Positions 25,866 to 36,571 of a DNA stretch of 64,000 bases are shown here, one piece after another (the stretch's first letter is position 1; the number at the start of each line of letters is the position of its first letter). The notes beneath the pieces were generated by a model. The model saw only the letters and a list, made by a program, of their open reading frames with translations. It was not told where the DNA came from and did no database searches. Origin of the DNA: Exiguobacterium acetylicum DSM 20416 (GTDB lineage: Bacteria > Bacillota > Bacilli > Exiguobacteriales > Exiguobacteriaceae); contig NZ_JNIR01000001.1 in NCBI RefSeq assembly GCF_000702605.1, positions 2,408,501-2,472,500 on the forward strand, written 5' to 3'. Both the position numbers and the translations under genes were made by a program.

Positions 25866-26888
25866 ATGTCGAATATGTCCGCCGTCGGTTTCCACCGACA
25901 CTTACCACTGACGGAACACGAAAGTCTGATTGACCTGGAACTACCACGCCCGGAAGCAACGGGACACGATCTCTTAGTTGAGATCAAAGCTGTCTCCGTC
26001 AACCCGGTCGATACGAAAGTCCGTGCTCACGGGAAAGACGAAGACGCCCCGAAGGTTATCGGTTACGATGCAGCCGGAGTCGTCGTTGAAGTCGGCGATG
26101 ATGCCTCCCTCTTCCAAGTCGGTGATGAAGTTTATTACGCCGGTGCAATCCAGCGCCCCGGTTCAAACAGTGACTTCCAACTCGTCGATGAACGCATCGT
26201 CGCTAAAAAACCGGAACGGTTGACCTTTAGCGAAGCAGCTGCTCTGCCATTAACGACGCTGACTGCCTATGAAGCATTGACTGATCGTCTCGGATTGACG
26301 TTTGATGCTAAGTCGAACCTCGAGAAGACGATCCTCATTATCGGAGCCGCTGGGGGTGTCGGTTCAATCGCGACGCAACTCGCGAATCATGCTGGATTGA
26401 CCGTCATCGGAACGGCGTCACGCGACGAGACGATTGATTGGGCGAAAGAACACGGTGCACATCATACGATCAATCACCATGAGGCATTCCGTCCACAGCT
26501 CGAAGCACTCGGTTATCAGTACGTCGACTACATTTTCTGCTTGAATGCGACAGACCAACATTTCGAGACGATGGTCGATGTGATTGCACCGCAAGGGAAA
26601 ATCTGCAGCATCGTCGAGACAGACCAAAAACTCGATTTGAGTGCACTTCAACAAAAGAGTGCAACGTTCGTCTGGGAGTTCATGTTCACCCGTCCGCTGT
26701 TTAAGACAGAGGACATGATTCGTCAACATGAAATCCTAACACAAGTCGCAGCTTGGATTGAAGAGCATACGCTCGAGACGACTGTGACACAGACATTGAT
26801 CGGCATGAACGCCGAAAATCTAAAAGAAGCACATCGTCTCGTCGAGAGCGGAAAAACGATTGGGAAAATCGTCGTCGAACATCATTAA
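25866..26888 (+). CDS. MDR-superfamily zinc-type alcohol dehydrogenase-like (quinone oxidoreductase) protein
   Basis: 340 residues from the ATG at 25866, nine bases after AAGGA; a TTG two codons earlier is too close to that box. GroES-like domain (DLLVEIKAVSVNPVDTKVRAHG, KVIGYDAAGVVVEVG) and nucleotide-binding domain with IIGAAGGVGSIATQLA (AxxGGVG, NADPH type). Structural and catalytic zinc Cys ligands are absent, so quinone- or enone-reductase activity is more likely than alcohol oxidation. Monocistronic, with its own terminator. Confidence 0.88.
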   Translation: MSNMSAVGFHRHLPLTEHESLIDLELPRPEATGHDLLVEIKAVSVNPVDTKVRAHGKDEDAPKVIGYDAAGVVVEVGDDASLFQVGDEVYYAGAIQRPGSNSDFQLVDERIVAKKPERLTFSEAAALPLTTLTAYEALTDRLGLTFDAKSNLEKTILIIGAAGGVGSIATQLANHAGLTVIGTASRDETIDWAKEHGAHHTINHHEAFRPQLEALGYQYVDYIFCLNATDQHFETMVDVIAPQGKICSIVETDQKLDLSALQQKSATFVWEFMFTRPLFKTEDMIRQHEILTQVAAWIEEHTLETTVTQTLIGMNAENLKEAHRLVESGKTIGKIVVEHH

Positions 26889-26893
26889 ATGAA

Positions 26894-26931
26894 TTAAAAC
26901 AGGACGGGACTAGACTCCCATCCTGTTTTTT
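26894..26931 (+). terminator. Terminator of the MDR oxidoreductase gene
   Basis: AAAACAGGACGGGA / TCCCATCCTGTTTT stem with CTAGAC loop and T-run. Confidence 0.87.
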
Positions 26932-27092
26932 GTCGTTCTTTGTGAACATGAATCTCTTACTTTGAAGATATTTTAAGCATTATGACTATATTTATCCGTC
27001 TAAAAAATGTACGATTACGGTAACAAATATTCCAACGTAATACATCTAATCGACGCTTTCCACACATACACAAAGGAGCATCCATAATCCAT

Positions 27093-29525
27093 ATGCGAAA
27101 ATGGTTCAATCAAAAGATCAGCCGACAGATCATGTCTTCGTTTTACCTGATTCTCATTGCCCTATCCATCTCATCCATCACCGCCTATTTTTATACGAAT
27201 CATCAGGTCGCACAGGCGAAACAAGAACTCGATGCGATTAGTGTGCGCGAAGACCGGGCGACAAAACTTTGGGATGATTGGCAGTCCCTCCAGTACGAAA
27301 TGCGCGGTTATATCGTCTTCGGAGATGACGCGGTACTTGACGTCATCGATGAGAAAAAAGCGTCACTTGAACAACAGACCGCTTGGTTCGAGAAAAATCG
27401 TCTGTACAAAGCCGATGAAGTCTATGCGTCGGATATTCGGTCGCTCTATAATTCCTACGCGAACTTCGTGATGCCAAGCTTGATTAAATACGTCCAAGCG
27501 AAACAAGCTGGGACGATCGACGAAACGTTTTTGCAGATGCCGAGTCTGAAGGCGATGATGCCTGAAGCACCACGCGATCCCAATCGGAAATTCAAGATGA
27601 ATGCCTCGAACAGTGAGACGATGCGTAAAAGCGTCAACACGATGGAGAGTACATTCACAAGCTACCGAAGTAGTCTCCGCGCGAAAGAACTCGGTGCGAA
27701 AGAGCAACTCGTCACGCAGACGAAGTATGCGGAGTGGATCTGGCTCGTCAATCTACTCGTTCTGTTCCTTGTCATCTTGTTGATCGTCCGCCCGTTCATC
27801 GAACGGACGACGCGACAAATTCATCTCCTCAGCAAGGAAAGTAAACTGCTTGCGAGTGGTGAACATACGTTACCATTGATTCCACTCAACCGTGCCGATG
27901 AAATTGGAGAACTGAGTAAATCATTCCATCAAATGGCGACCGCGTTGATCGAAAACAAACACCAATTGATGTCAACGAACGTCAATTTGGAAGATGCCTT
28001 GAAATTGACGCAACGGAACGAATCCCACTTGCGTCTACGGAACCAATTGACGGAAACACTCGCATCACGTGATAGCATCAGCGCTTACCCTGCGGTCATC
28101 CAAAAGATGGTCGAGATTACGAATGCGACGCAAGGTGCCTTGATTTTCAAGGATGGTACGAAAGTGATCGACATCGTCTTTTATCCAAAGACGAATCTCG
28201 CGACCGAAGACTGGATGCCGACGATCGAACCTTTACTACGTGAAGCACGACAGGATAAACGACCGCATACACAATTCGAACACGAAGTCGCACGCGCCGT
28301 CACACCGGTTCTGGATCCGAGTCAAAACGAGATCATCGCCTATATTTTCTTATCTCGTGATCAAGCTCCGTTTGATCGTTACGAGCAGGAAGAATTAGCT
28401 GCCTTTGCGCGACAACTGGCATTGTCGCTCCTACGGATGCGGACGTTTGATGAGATTGAACGCGAACGAGAGAAAACGGCGCGACTGCTGAACTCGATTC
28501 GTGAATCGATCGTGTATATCGAACCAGACGGTGACATTCAGTTGATCAACCGACCGCTCCTCGATCTGTTTGATCATCCAATTGATGAGAGCATCGATGA
28601 GAACGGACTGATGAACATCACACCGTCTGTCGTTCAACTCAAACATCGCGTGGATCAACTACCGGAATTCGAACGTTACTTGAAAAAGACATTCGTTCAG
28701 CGGGAAATCGGCGAAGGGATCACCTTCTCGATTGATCACGAGCGCCGCTTCATCAAGACATACTCAGAGAGTATCCATTATGGCGGACAGTTCCGCGGCA
28801 TTCTGCTCGTTTTACGTGACGTGACGAACGAAGTCGAAATTGACCGGATCAAAAACGAACTCGTCTCGACGATTTCTCATGAACTCCGGACACCGCTCTC
28901 GTCGATCTATGGCTTTACTGAACTGATGATCCAACGAGATTTACCTCCGAAACGCCAGAAGAAGTATTTAGAGGCTGTCCACTCGGAAACAGAACGTTTA
29001 TCGCTGTTGATCAACGACTTCCTCGACTTGCAACGAATGGAAGCGAACCGTCAGGAATACGAGATGGCGCCATTCGATATCGTTGCGATGATTCGCGATT
29101 TGAAACAGTTGCACAGCCTGTCGTCGTCATCACACGCGATTCAGATTTCACGAAACGTCGAACCGTTGATCGTCGAAGGAGATGCGAAGAAGATTCGCCA
29201 ACTGTTCAGTAACTTGATCAACAATGCAATCAAATACTCACCGGCTGGTGGGACGATCCAGATTCAGCTGACGCGACAAGAGACACGCGTCACGGTTGCG
29301 ATTCAAGATAACGGAATCGGGATCCCTGCTTCCGCAATGAGTAATCTATTCCAAAAATTCTATCGCGTCGACAACTCGGATACCCGCCAAATCGGTGGTA
29401 CCGGACTTGGACTCTCGATCTGTCGCGAAATTGCCCGAGGACACGACGGAGAGATTCACGTCGAATCGATTGAAGGACAAGGATCGACATTCACGGTCGA
29501 ACTACCGCTTACGCAAACGACATGA
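27093..29525 (+). CDS. Orphan sensor histidine kinase (CHASE3-HAMP-GAF-PAS-HisKA-HATPase)
   Basis: 810 residues. TM1 about 14-34, extracytoplasmic CHASE3-like helical domain about 38-205, TM2 about 212-230, HAMP (RPFIERTTRQIHLLS...NRADEIGELSKSFHQM), GAF about 325-460, PAS about 475-585, HisKA with phosphorylated His in TISHELRTPLSSIYGF (about 597), HATPase with NNAIKYSPAGG, DNGIGIP and GGTGLGLSI boxes. All catalytic boxes intact. The ATG is 14 bases after AAAGGAG, rather far. No response regulator is adjacent on either side, so the partner is elsewhere. The 160-bp AT-rich region upstream shows nothing else. Confidence 0.92.
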   Translation: MRKWFNQKISRQIMSSFYLILIALSISSITAYFYTNHQVAQAKQELDAISVREDRATKLWDDWQSLQYEMRGYIVFGDDAVLDVIDEKKASLEQQTAWFEKNRLYKADEVYASDIRSLYNSYANFVMPSLIKYVQAKQAGTIDETFLQMPSLKAMMPEAPRDPNRKFKMNASNSETMRKSVNTMESTFTSYRSSLRAKELGAKEQLVTQTKYAEWIWLVNLLVLFLVILLIVRPFIERTTRQIHLLSKESKLLASGEHTLPLIPLNRADEIGELSKSFHQMATALIENKHQLMSTNVNLEDALKLTQRNESHLRLRNQLTETLASRDSISAYPAVIQKMVEITNATQGALIFKDGTKVIDIVFYPKTNLATEDWMPTIEPLLREARQDKRPHTQFEHEVARAVTPVLDPSQNEIIAYIFLSRDQAPFDRYEQEELAAFARQLALSLLRMRTFDEIEREREKTARLLNSIRESIVYIEPDGDIQLINRPLLDLFDHPIDESIDENGLMNITPSVVQLKHRVDQLPEFERYLKKTFVQREIGEGITFSIDHERRFIKTYSESIHYGGQFRGILLVLRDVTNEVEIDRIKNELVSTISHELRTPLSSIYGFTELMIQRDLPPKRQKKYLEAVHSETERLSLLINDFLDLQRMEANRQEYEMAPFDIVAMIRDLKQLHSLSSSSHAIQISRNVEPLIVEGDAKKIRQLFSNLINNAIKYSPAGGTIQIQLTRQETRVTVAIQDNGIGIPASAMSNLFQKFYRVDNSDTRQIGGTGLGLSICREIARGHDGEIHVESIEGQGSTFTVELPLTQTT

Positions 29526-29533
29526 TGCATACG

Positions 29534-29574
29534 AAAAAGCGCCGGAATGCGAATCAGCATTCCGGCGCTTTTTG
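29534..29574. terminator. Bidirectional terminator between kinase gene and wrbA
   Basis: AAAAAGCGCCGGAATGC / GCATTCCGGCGCTTTTT, a long perfect stem with GAATCA loop; serves both convergent genes. Confidence 0.92.
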
Positions 29575-29586
29575 AGTTAGGTAATG

Positions 29587-30189
29587 TTATGAGTTGAGAC
29601 GGCTTGCCACTTCAACCGTCCGTTTCGCTTGATGGCGTACAGCCGGTTCGACCGATTCGACCATGTTGCCGTCTTGGTCGACAGTGACTGATGTACCATA
29701 TGGATTTCCGCCGGCTGCGAACAAGACAGGATCCGAATAACCTGGTGCCGCAACGATCGCACCCCAGTGGAACATCGTCGTATAGACTGCGAGAACAGTC
29801 GCTTCCTGACCGCCATGCGGATTCTGTGCCGACGACATCGCACTGACGACTTTATTGACGAGTTTGCCTTGTGCCCACAGTCCGCCTGTCGTGTCGAGGA
29901 ACTGTTGGAATTGACCCGGAACATGACCGTAACGTGTTGGGACACTGAAGATGATTGCATCTGCCCAGTCGAGTAGATCTGGTGTCGCTTCTTCAATATC
30001 ACGTGTGGCATCCGCATGCTTTTGCCACAACGGGTTCGAAGCGATCGCTTCTGCTGGTGCTGTCTCCTTAATTTTCGCAAGGCGGACTTCTGCTCCTGCT
30101 GCTTCTCCCGCTTCTTTTGCCCATGAGGCAAGTTGATGGTTCGTTCCGGTTGCGCTGTAATAGATGACCGCTAGTTTCACGTTTGACAT
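29587..30189 (-). CDS. wrbA: NAD(P)H:quinone oxidoreductase type IV (WrbA)
   Basis: 200-residue flavodoxin-like FMN protein that reduces quinones by two electrons. FMN-binding segments IYYSATGTNHQLASWA (N-terminal loop), FSVPTRYGHVPGQFQQFLD and AAPGYSDPVLFAAGGNPYGTS match WrbA. Normal length. AAGGAGCG before the ATG. Single gene, ending at the shared terminator. Confidence 0.93.
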   Translation of the reverse strand: MSNVKLAVIYYSATGTNHQLASWAKEAGEAAGAEVRLAKIKETAPAEAIASNPLWQKHADATRDIEEATPDLLDWADAIIFSVPTRYGHVPGQFQQFLDTTGGLWAQGKLVNKVVSAMSSAQNPHGGQEATVLAVYTTMFHWGAIVAAPGYSDPVLFAAGGNPYGTSVTVDQDGNMVESVEPAVRHQAKRTVEVASRLNS

Positions 30190-30414
30190 GACTTCGCTCC
30201 TTTTTTAAAAGACAGTGACGGACAATGAACGTACACGCTTTCTATTCCCGCTTTCCAAGCAAATTAACGTCAATTGTTTGAATTCAAGAGAAAATATAGA
30301 CCTATTTTCGACTACATCATGGAACGAGCTCACATGGCTGTCCACATCTGAGCGTTCCACCATCAAATGTTTAGGGTAAAGACTGTGTGACGACACACGT
30401 AAGGAGTACTGACC

Positions 30415-32205
30415 ATGGCAATTCGCTACACCCTTTATCTGTTACTCGGCATGCTGAAGTTCATGCTGTTTAGTTATTTTACAAAAACTGACCTTTCGCT
30501 CCATTTAACACTGATGAACCTTGCCGGTATGCTGATCCTGTCGAGCTGGACGTTACTGATCCCGTGGAATAAACGCCGCTGGGTCTGGCTCGGTCTACTG
30601 CTGGCGCACAGTTTTCTACTTGCTTCCGACATGTGGTACTACCGTTACTTCGAGGACTTCCTCTCTGTCTCGCTCCTCTCACAGATGACGCAGATGAGTG
30701 ACGTCAGTAGCGGCTTCACCGCTTTGATCGTACCGCAAGACTTCCTTTTGTTCGCCGATAGTTTGATTTTCGTCCTACTGCTCTTTATTTTCCGCAAACG
30801 ACCGGAAGTGACGACGGCAAAAGCACGCCGCCGGACGTCTGGAATCCTTGCAGTCAGTGGCATCATTTTGTCTGCCTCACTGCTGACCTACCGGACGCTA
30901 ACGGAAGATCGTCAACCGACGGCAACGATCTCCGATATGCGTGACTATTACCTATTCGGCTTTTGGGGTTATCACGGGTGGGATGTGTTCAAAGGCGTGA
31001 CCGGACGACCGAGTGACGGACTGACGGCACAGGAGCAACAGCGCATCAATCAAAAGGAACAGACGAATCCGACGGGTCCGAAGCAAACACCGAATATCAT
31101 TCTGGTGCAGCTCGAGTCGTTCCAAGCTTCAGTCATCGACCAAACCATCAACGGCGAAGAAGTGACGCCGAACCTGAATCAGTTGAAAAAGGAATCGCTC
31201 TACTTCTCGTCGCTCTACCACCAGACGCATGAAGGACGAACTTCGGACGCCGAGTTCATTACGAACACCTCACTTTATCCATTAAAATCAGGCTCCGTCT
31301 ATACGCAATACCCGACGAATGAATTCGAGCCGCTCCCTGCATTACTTGAGAAAAACGGATACGATACGGCAGCGATGCATGCCTACGAAAAAGGTTTTTG
31401 GAATCGTGACGATGTCTACAAGAACATCGGTTTTAAGCACTTCTTCAGCCAAAAGGATTATTCAAAAGAGAAGAAAATCGGAATGGCGCTGAACGATCAG
31501 CAGTTCTTCCTCGAATCGATTGATCACATGGAGACGCTGCAAGAACCGTTCTTCTCGTTTTTAGTTGCGTTGACGAGTCATACTCCGTATGAGATCGACA
31601 AGGAAGACCAGACGCTTGATCTGTCCGGTTATGAGGATCCAATGCTGAAACGATATTATCAGACTGTCCATTACGTCGATACCGGTATCGGGAAGATGAT
31701 TGACGAATTGAAACAACGGGATCTTTGGGATCAATCCCTCGTCATCTTTTATGGCGATCACGATAGCGGACTCGTCAATGAAGACAGTGAGATGCGCAAA
31801 AAAGCGGATGTCTCGTCTCCGGTTGCTGCCTTTGAACTCGAGCGCCGCATCCCGCTCTTCATCAAAAAACCCGACCAGCAAACCGGTCGGATCATGAAAG
31901 AGAATGGCGGACAAATTGATATCGCACCAACGATCATTGACTTATTGAATCTCAAGACGTCCTATATGATGGGACAATCCCTCGTCGACGACAAACCGAA
32001 TCTGACGGGCTTCCGCGATGGTTCGTTCCGCTACAAGGACTATTACTATGAAGCGGATTTGACGAAAGCCTCCGGTGAAGGCACCTGTTATGACGTGTCG
32101 ACTGAGAAAAAAACCGAGATGAAGCTCTGTCGCAATCAGGTGAAAGATGTGAGCGAACAATTAAAGATATCGGATAAGATTATTGAAGAGAATGAGCTGA
32201 AGTAA
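30415..32205 (+). CDS. LtaS-type sulfatase: lipoteichoic acid synthase family
   Basis: 596 residues. Five TM helices within residues 1-165 precede an extracellular sulfatase-fold domain. The Thr nucleophile is in HEGRTSDAEF (about 282), metal ligands in NIILVQLESFQ, FYGDHDSGL and IAPTIIDLL. This is the layout of LtaS/YfnI, glycerol-phosphate polymerising enzymes, though the length is a little short and the C-terminus diverges. Polymerase, primase or phosphoglycerol-transferase role cannot be separated. AAGGAG before the ATG; own terminator. Several LtaS paralogues per genome are usual in Bacillales. Confidence 0.88.
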   Translation: MAIRYTLYLLLGMLKFMLFSYFTKTDLSLHLTLMNLAGMLILSSWTLLIPWNKRRWVWLGLLLAHSFLLASDMWYYRYFEDFLSVSLLSQMTQMSDVSSGFTALIVPQDFLLFADSLIFVLLLFIFRKRPEVTTAKARRRTSGILAVSGIILSASLLTYRTLTEDRQPTATISDMRDYYLFGFWGYHGWDVFKGVTGRPSDGLTAQEQQRINQKEQTNPTGPKQTPNIILVQLESFQASVIDQTINGEEVTPNLNQLKKESLYFSSLYHQTHEGRTSDAEFITNTSLYPLKSGSVYTQYPTNEFEPLPALLEKNGYDTAAMHAYEKGFWNRDDVYKNIGFKHFFSQKDYSKEKKIGMALNDQQFFLESIDHMETLQEPFFSFLVALTSHTPYEIDKEDQTLDLSGYEDPMLKRYYQTVHYVDTGIGKMIDELKQRDLWDQSLVIFYGDHDSGLVNEDSEMRKKADVSSPVAAFELERRIPLFIKKPDQQTGRIMKENGGQIDIAPTIIDLLNLKTSYMMGQSLVDDKPNLTGFRDGSFRYKDYYYEADLTKASGEGTCYDVSTEKKTEMKLCRNQVKDVSEQLKISDKIIEENELK

Positions 32206-32230
32206 TCGCATCGTGTCTAATTTTCTAAAA

Positions 32231-32285
32231 AGCCAACAAGCCTGACTTTTTTCACGTCTCTTGAGGAGTCAAGCTTGTTGGTCTA
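32231..32285 (+). terminator. Terminator of the LtaS-type gene
   Basis: CCAACAAGCCTGACT / AGTCAAGCTTGTTGG stem with one mismatch and a loop of about 19 bases, followed by TCTATTTG. Confidence 0.7.
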
Positions 32286-32316
32286 TTTGTGTTTCATTAT
32301 TAATCTTCAAGTCTTT

Positions 32317-32937
32317 TTAAATTGCTTCTAGTGCAAACTGAATCAATTGATACGAGAGCCAAAACATCAAACAACCGATTCCAAAATCTAATACTTTCCA
32401 AGCCATCGGTTTTTTAAATACAGGCATTAACCATCTCGCCCCGTATCCTAAACCAAAAAACCAGACAAAGGAGGCAATCAAAGCTCCGATCAAGAAATTG
32501 ACTTTTTGATCAAATGTCAAAGTCCCAGCTATACCACCGATGATGACGACCGTATCTAAATACACATGTGGATTTAAAAGTGTAATCGCTAATGTGAGTA
32601 AGATTGTTTTGGGAATGGTCATGACTTTAGGAGCTGTTGAAACATCCATTGTGTGTGATGACGAAAATGCACTACGAAAAGATTTGAATCCGTATAGGAG
32701 TAGAAATAGTCCTCCAACACTCGCAAGACCAACATTTGCAAACGTATTATTCTTAATGACGGTACCAATCCCTAGTACGCCCATGCACATCAACAACACA
32801 TCGCATAAAAAACAAACTAGCGCTACCCAGAAAATATTATTCCTTAATAAGCCTTGTTTAAGGACAAAAGCGTTTTGAGCACCGATTGCGACGATAAGCG
32901 TACCTGATGTTACTATGCCTTTTAAAATTTCATTCAC
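32317..32937 (-). CDS. LysE/ArgO family amino-acid exporter
   Basis: 206 residues, six hydrophobic segments. The N-terminal SGTLIVAIGAQNAFVLKQGLLRNN is the LysE/ArgO signature, and ITLLNPHVYLDTVVIIGG is the second conserved loop, so export of lysine or arginine is likely. Base use is clearly more AT-rich than the flanking genes, with many AAA, TTA and ATT codons, which suggests acquisition by transfer. No LysG/ArgP-type regulator is adjacent. AAAGAGGAG box before the ATG. Confidence 0.9.
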   Translation of the reverse strand: MNEILKGIVTSGTLIVAIGAQNAFVLKQGLLRNNIFWVALVCFLCDVLLMCMGVLGIGTVIKNNTFANVGLASVGGLFLLLYGFKSFRSAFSSSHTMDVSTAPKVMTIPKTILLTLAITLLNPHVYLDTVVIIGGIAGTLTFDQKVNFLIGALIASFVWFFGLGYGARWLMPVFKKPMAWKVLDFGIGCLMFWLSYQLIQFALEAI

Positions 32938-33025
32938 TTGACGTCTCCTCTTTCATTATCTTTATTTCTAAACTGATGAGTGGTGCTTATGTAATTCTTT
33001 CAACTATTAAGTATACTATCGTAAA

Positions 33026-33064
33026 TAAAAAGTACCGAACCCTATTTATTAGGATTCGGTACTT
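33026..33064 (-). terminator. Terminator of groESL
   Basis: Minus strand AAGTACCGAATCCT / AGGGTTCGGTACTT stem followed by TTTATTT, after the groEL stop. Confidence 0.87.
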
Positions 33065-33078
33065 ACAGATGAAATAGC

Positions 33079-34752
<1,674 letters not shown>

Positions 34753-35037
34753 TTACTCGGCTACTGCCAAAATATCGCTTTCGCGTAAAATTAAGTATTC
34801 ATTGCCGTCGACTTTGACTTCCGAACCGGCATATTGTGCATAGATGACGTGATCTCCGACACTCACTTCAAGTGGTACACGTACGCCTTGCTCTGTCACA
34901 CGGCCTGTACCGACAGCGACGACTTTACCCTCTTGTGGTTTTTCTTTCGCTGACCCAGGAAGAACGATTCCTCCGAGTGTTGTTTCTTCTTTTTTAACGA
35001 CTTCGATCACGATGCGATCACCAAGTGGTTTTAACAT
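34753..35037 (-). CDS. groS: Co-chaperonin GroES
   Basis: 94 residues from the ATG at 35035-35037 ([18 protein letters not shown]) with AAGGAGG upstream; longer in-frame starts run into that box. The mobile loop ([19 protein letters not shown]) and roof ([20 protein letters not shown]) are intact. First gene of the operon, directly after CIRCE. Confidence 0.97.
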   Translation of the reverse strand: MLKPLGDRIVIEVVKKEETTLGGIVLPGSAKEKPQEGKVVAVGTGRVTEQGVRVPLEVSVGDHVIYAQYAGSEVKVDGNEYLILRESDILAVAE

Positions 35038-35068
35038 GCGAAACATCCTCCTTGAAAATGACTGTTTT

Positions 35069-35095
35069 TTAGCACTCACTTTAGTTGAGTGCTAA
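35069..35095. promoter_or_regulatory. CIRCE operator (HrcA)
   Basis: Perfect TTAGCACTC-N9-GAGTGCTAA, 31 bases upstream of the groES ATG. HrcA repression of groESL, relieved on heat shock, is well established for this element. hrcA itself is not in the window. Confidence 0.97.
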
Positions 35096-35257
35096 CATAT
35101 TTTTATCTTATACGCTTTCTCTTCTGAATTCAAGCCTGAACCTTTATCCGTTTTCCCGAAATCGACACCTTTGAATCATCGTCAATCGTGCGCCAAGACC
35201 GTTTGTTTGTTACAATCGGGACAGTACCTTCATTACAAAGGAGTTGTGTCCTGTACG

Positions 35258-35950
35258 ATGAAAAATCCAATCAGTCTGCCTTTCCTGATGGCGGAGAAGT
35301 GGCAAAAGCGTCATGTCATCCCGATCATCATCTATCTGATCGTCCAATTGGTTCCGGGTTCGTTCCAGTATTTCCTTCCGAAGAACGTCATTGCTGACGT
35401 CGCCGGTTGGTGGCTTGCGATCGGCTTTACGGTCGCCGTCATCGTCTCCTACTACTGTCTGCGTCCCGATTGGCAGAAGTGGAAGGCAGAGGGACGTCAA
35501 ACCGATCCGATGGATACGTTGAAATGGATCGGAATCGGGATCGTGCTCTTGTATGCGCTCTTGATCAGCGTCAATTTGATTGATGCCTGGATGGCAGGCG
35601 GGATCGAAAATGTCGCGAAATCGCAAAATACGGATCAGATCATCCAAGCGATCCAAGTCATCCCACTCCTGCAAGTCATGGTCGTCTTGCTTGGACCGAT
35701 CATGGAAGAGTTCTTGTTCCGGCATATCCTGTTCGGCAATCTCTCATCGAAGCTCGGTTTCTTCTTCAGCTTCATCTTGACGGGTGCCTTGTTCGGACTG
35801 ATTCACCAAGACAACAAATTTTTAATCTATGTCGCGATGAGTTTCGTCTTCTCGCTCGTCTTCGTCAAGACGCGCCGGATCATTGCTCCGATCGCCATCC
35901 ATGTCTTTAACAACGGAATCGTCGTACTCGCCATCTACGCGATGTCTTAA
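35258..35950 (+). CDS. CPBP family intramembrane glutamic endopeptidase (YdiL-like)
   Basis: 230 residues from the ATG at 35258 (MKNPISLPFLMAEK). Six or so hydrophobic segments. Abi/CPBP motifs: MEEFLFRH (EExxxR, about residue 148), FGLIHQ and HVFNNG. These form the membrane protease active site. AAAGGAG lies 15 bases upstream, so a GTG at 35246 is a possible alternative start. Next to groESL and the YdiK-like gene, the same grouping as B. subtilis ydiK-ydiL-groES; processing target unknown. Confidence 0.88.
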   Translation: MKNPISLPFLMAEKWQKRHVIPIIIYLIVQLVPGSFQYFLPKNVIADVAGWWLAIGFTVAVIVSYYCLRPDWQKWKAEGRQTDPMDTLKWIGIGIVLLYALLISVNLIDAWMAGGIENVAKSQNTDQIIQAIQVIPLLQVMVVLLGPIMEEFLFRHILFGNLSSKLGFFFSFILTGALFGLIHQDNKFLIYVAMSFVFSLVFVKTRRIIAPIAIHVFNNGIVVLAIYAMS

Positions 35951-35971
35951 TTTACGAAAGGTCGTGTTTTC

Positions 35972-36205
35972 ATGCGTCAAAGCTCGAACTTCATGGCAGT
36001 GTTCTATGCCATATTCGGTATTCTCTTCATGTTCCTTGCTTACAACAATTCAGTCGAGGCAGGAACGGTCTTTAACTTCTGGACGATCCTGTTGACGTTG
36101 TTCGCTGCGATCGACTTCTACCGTCTCTACTTGATCTTCCGCTTCCGCGCAGCAGCAAAGAAGATGATCAAGAAGGAACAGGACAAAAAGAACGACAAGC
36201 AATAA
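35972..36205 (+). CDS. ydiK: Small membrane protein, YdiK/DUF4305 family
   Basis: 77 residues with two hydrophobic segments (about 7-25 and 32-52) and a basic, hydrophilic tail (RFRAAAKKMIKKEQDKKNDKQ). The pattern FYAIFGILFMFLAYNNSVEAGTVFNFWTILLTLFAAIDFYRLY and the location beside the CPBP gene match YdiK. GAAAGG box upstream. Function unknown. Followed by a strong terminator. Confidence 0.8.
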   Translation: MRQSSNFMAVFYAIFGILFMFLAYNNSVEAGTVFNFWTILLTLFAAIDFYRLYLIFRFRAAAKKMIKKEQDKKNDKQ

Positions 36206-36243
36206 AAAAACGAGATTTCCGTCAGGCGGAAATCTCGTTTTTT
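36205..36243. terminator. Bidirectional terminator between ydiK-like and DUF2089 genes
   Basis: AAAAAACGAGATTTCCG / CGGAAATCTCGTTTTTT stem with TCAGG loop, serving both convergent genes. Confidence 0.92.
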
Positions 36244-36246
36244 GGT

Positions 36247-36543
36247 TTATTCTTTCGCTTGACCCTTGCGGTAGGAATCGATGATCGTCTTCGCCACATC
36301 GAGACTCAACCGTTCATCTAAGACCAAGTTCTTGATCATATTGACGAATTCGACATCTTCCTGCTGCACCGAATCAATCCGCTCGATCAACTGGTTCAAC
36401 TTCGCCCGGACGGTCGGGTAGGATACTTGATAGGCAGTTGCCATATCCTTCAACGAACCAGAGCTCAAGACGAACTTCCGGATGAACTCGAGATGTTCCT
36501 GTTCGAGTGCCAGTACCCAAGCGGGCACGTCTTGTCGTTCCAT
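36247..36543 (-). CDS. DUF2089 family protein
   Basis: 98 residues, soluble and helical. PAWVLALEQEHLEFIRKFVLSSGSLKDMATAYQVSYPTVRAKLNQLIERI is the DUF2089 pattern, which contains a helix-turn-helix (SLKDMATAYQVSYPTVRAKL), so DNA binding is plausible. The zinc-ribbon part found in longer family members is absent. Box GTGAGGGAAC before the ATG. The IS605-type remnant begins about 30 bp upstream of its start and may have displaced its native promoter. Confidence 0.8.
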   Translation of the reverse strand: MERQDVPAWVLALEQEHLEFIRKFVLSSGSLKDMATAYQVSYPTVRAKLNQLIERIDSVQQEDVEFVNMIKNLVLDERLSLDVAKTIIDSYRKGQAKE

Positions 36544-36571
36544 CGTGTTCCCTCACTTCTCTTACAGATTT

